A stretch of DNA of 24,296 nt, taken from NCBI GenBank assembly GCA_030825745.1, contig JAPJPH010000001.1, positions 1 to 24,296 on the forward strand, written 5' to 3'. Shown one piece after another: positions 23,150-24,296 of the stretch. The notes below the pieces were generated by a model that was not told the DNA's origin, made no database searches, and saw nothing but the letters and a program-made list of their open reading frames with translations. How positions within the stretch are numbered: the stretch's first letter is position 1; the number at the start of each line of letters is the position of its first letter. Position numbers and translations under genes: made by a program. Origin of the DNA: Anaerococcus sp. GTDB lineage: Bacteria; Bacillota; Clostridia; Tissierellales; Peptoniphilaceae.

Positions 23150-23174
23150 AACCTGTCGATCATATCGGCAGGTT
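23150..23174 (+). terminator. Terminator of the M29 aminopeptidase gene
   Basis: An 11-bp stem, AACCTGTCGAT (23150-23160) with ATCGGCAGGTT (23164-23174), has one T-G pair and a CAT loop. A run of six T ends at 23178. Confidence 0.92.
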
Positions 23175-23178
23175 TTTT

Positions 23179-23208
23179 GCCGTTTATCATAGAAATCCTC
23201 CCTTTTAT
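23179..23208 (+). promoter_or_regulatory. Candidate LytTR direct-repeat operator
   Basis: GCCGTTTAT (23179-23187) and CCCTTTTAT (23200-23208), both followed by C, form a direct repeat with a 12-nt gap and 21-nt period. They match the published LytTR consensus [TA][AC][CA]GTTN[AG][TG] (12-13 bp gap) at 8 and 7 of 9 positions. The pair ends about 10 nt before the expected -35 of the LytTR gene, a place where activation is plausible. Confidence 0.5.
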
Positions 23209-23218
23209 CGGAAAACAA

Positions 23219-23247
23219 GTGAATCCTTCCAGTAGATAATCTATAAT
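23219..23247 (+). promoter_or_regulatory. Promoter of the LytTR-DUF3021 operon with weak -35
   Basis: A perfect TATAAT (23242-23247) has, 17 nt upstream, only GTGAAT (23219-23224) as -35. A good -10 with a poor -35 is the usual form of an activator-dependent promoter. Confidence 0.55.
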
Positions 23248-23264
23248 AGTCTTAGGAGGTAGCT

Positions 23265-23705
23265 ATGAAGGTTGAAATAATAATAGATGAATCGATGGAA
23301 GAAAACACAGTCAAGATTTATTCCAGCAAGTATTCTAAAGAAGTCGAAAATATAAGGGATGCCTTAACAGAAACTTTGCTTGATAAGATAGTGGCTTTTC
23401 AGTCTAAGGAAGTTTTCATCCTATCCTTTGATGAGATAATAAGAATATATGCCCAGGATAAAAGCGTATATATTAAAACAAAAGATAATACCTACACTAC
23501 AAGGCTTACTATCTATGAATTTGAATCAAAGGCTGACAGAAGAAATTTCATCAGGATATCTAGATCTGAAATCGTAAACCTTGACTATGTAAAAAGACTT
23601 GACCTATCTTTTACAGGAACAATTGCAGTTGACCTTGCTAATGGAGATGTTAGCTATGTTTCTAGGAGAAAACTTAAAGAATTTAAGAAGGCCTTGGGCC
23701 TTTAG
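23265..23705 (+). CDS. LytTR-family DNA-binding regulator
   Basis: A 146-residue stand-alone LytTR regulator with no receiver domain. A short N-terminal segment (about 1-40) precedes the LytTR domain (PF04397), seen in the FILSFDEIIRIYAQDKSVYI strands, the TTRLTIYEFESKA segment, and the RNFIRISRSEIVNLDYVKRL core. It ends with VSRRKLKEFKKALG. Such proteins bind direct repeats and act with a membrane partner encoded next to them, as in Streptococcus mutans HdrRM and BrsRM. AGGAGG is 6 nt before the ATG. The DUF3021 gene follows after 9 nt. A direct-repeat site and a weak -35 upstream suggest autoactivation. Confidence 0.92.
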   Translation: MKVEIIIDESMEENTVKIYSSKYSKEVENIRDALTETLLDKIVAFQSKEVFILSFDEIIRIYAQDKSVYIKTKDNTYTTRLTIYEFESKADRRNFIRISRSEIVNLDYVKRLDLSFTGTIAVDLANGDVSYVSRRKLKEFKKALGL

Positions 23706-23714
23706 GGGGAGAAT

Positions 23715-24146
23715 ATGAAAAATATCAAAAATTTACTAATGCAGTTTCTCGTAGGCGTTGGAATCGGAGGAATAATAGAAGCTATAATTTCCCTATATCT
23801 AGGAGTTGAGTTTGTAGGATATCCCGAATTTCTTGCTAGAGTAAGTCCAGGTACTGGAAGAATAATCCAAGTTTTAATCTACGGTGGTTTTTGCCTAGTC
23901 CCAGAACTTAGCACTATTATCTTAAAATTAAGAGAAAAATATAGCAGAGGAAAACAAATAATTCACTTCTTAATCCTAATTTCCTACTTTATCCTTGCAG
24001 GAACTTATTTAAGATGGTTTGAATTATCCAAAATCCTTATATATCCAATAGGTGTTTTCGTAATAATCTATGTAATAATATGGATAATCTACTACTTCCA
24101 TGACAAAAAAACTGTTGATGCAGTAAATAAGAAACTATCCAAATAA
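23715..24146 (+). CDS. DUF3021 family membrane protein
   Basis: A 143-residue protein with four predicted membrane helices (about residues 8-30, 48-70, 80-100 and 106-128) and a short basic C-terminal tail, matching DUF3021. In LytTR regulatory systems the membrane partner is thought to hold the regulator inactive until an unknown signal. That is known for HdrM and BrsM and is inferred here. GGGGGAG precedes the ATG. It is co-transcribed with the LytTR gene and followed by a hairpin terminator. No effector gene such as a bacteriocin or transporter follows within the window. Confidence 0.85.
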   Translation: MKNIKNLLMQFLVGVGIGGIIEAIISLYLGVEFVGYPEFLARVSPGTGRIIQVLIYGGFCLVPELSTIILKLREKYSRGKQIIHFLILISYFILAGTYLRWFELSKILIYPIGVFVIIYVIIWIIYYFHDKKTVDAVNKKLSK

Positions 24147-24151
24147 AGACT

Positions 24152-24169
24152 AGCTCGGGCAACCGAGCT
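24152..24169 (+). terminator. Terminator of the LytTR-DUF3021 operon
   Basis: A 7-bp GC-rich stem, AGCTCGG with CCGAGCT, is closed by a GCAA tetraloop and followed by TGTTTT. The remaining bases to the window end are AT-rich with no gene that I can support. Confidence 0.82.
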
Positions 24170-24296
24170 TGTTTTAAAATTAGAATAAAGTATCTTATCC
24201 TTATCTAAACTTACGAAAAATAATAAGCTCCTTTAATAGATAAAGTTTACAATTTATCTCAGGTAATTTAAATTAGAATTTTGCTGAAAAAGGAAG

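Noticed and set aside
24238..24259. Inverted repeat AGATAAA-8-TTTATCT and a LytTR-like AAAGTTTAC near the window end, as a second operator
   Set aside because: The half-sites are AT-rich, the partner repeat 13 nt downstream is poor, and the gene it would control lies outside the window.

Overview
The window looks like ordinary chromosome from a low-GC, Gram-positive anaerobe. AGGAGG-type ribosome sites, AT-rich codon use, feoA-feoB with a FeoB-associated Cys-rich peptide, and a gltX-cysS-rlmB-yacP gene order all point to Firmicutes. The mix of amino-acid and peptide genes with no sugar pathway fits the peptone-fermenting Peptoniphilaceae (Anaerococcus/Peptoniphilus type). The genus is my inference, not proven here. 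I see no phage, insertion sequence, CRISPR array, rRNA or tRNA.

Layout: (1) 37-4474, minus strand: an ECF transporter S component, a PPC/DUF296 protein and a CpXC zinc-finger-like protein, then a terminator, then a HemZ-like radical SAM protein overlapping a PepD dipeptidase. (2) 4547-5209, plus strand: a His/Cys-rich protein I do not recognise, ending at a bidirectional terminator. (3) 5249-6536, minus: a nucleoside-hydrolase-fold protein whose metal-binding Asp cluster has decayed, overlapping an FUSC/aromatic-acid-exporter-like membrane protein. (4) 6807-9180, minus: an ABC exporter (ATPase and large permease), followed by a long imperfect hairpin and a UUCG terminator. (5) 9289-10692, minus: an AGCS sodium:alanine/glycine symporter. 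(6) 10811-15987, minus: a tightly coupled operon gltX-cysS-rlmB-yacP(rae1)-sigma factor. Three of its four junctions are TAATG overlaps. (7) 16146-18655, minus: feoA-feoB-small Cys-rich peptide, behind a promoter with a Fur-like palindrome between -35 and -10. (8) 19065-21775, minus: oligoendopeptidase F and a C-terminally short M20 amidohydrolase. (9) 21898-23130, plus: an M29 aminopeptidase. (10) 23265-24146, plus: a LytTR regulator and a DUF3021 membrane protein, a two-gene LytTR regulatory system preceded by a candidate direct-repeat operator.

The genes share themes rather than forming one pathway. Four peptidases (PepD, PepF, the M20 protein, M29) and an alanine/glycine symporter suggest peptide and amino-acid scavenging. 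The gltX-to-sigma block is a translation and RNA-maintenance operon. It resembles the Bacillus gltX-cysE-cysS-mrnC-rlmB-rae1-sigH region, but cysE and mrnC are absent and a SigA-like factor with altered -10-recognition residues sits where sigH would be. The points most worth following up are that sigma factor, the LytTR-DUF3021 pair with its operator, the structured element at 6678-6748, the decayed nucleoside hydrolase, and the unrecognised 220-aa protein.
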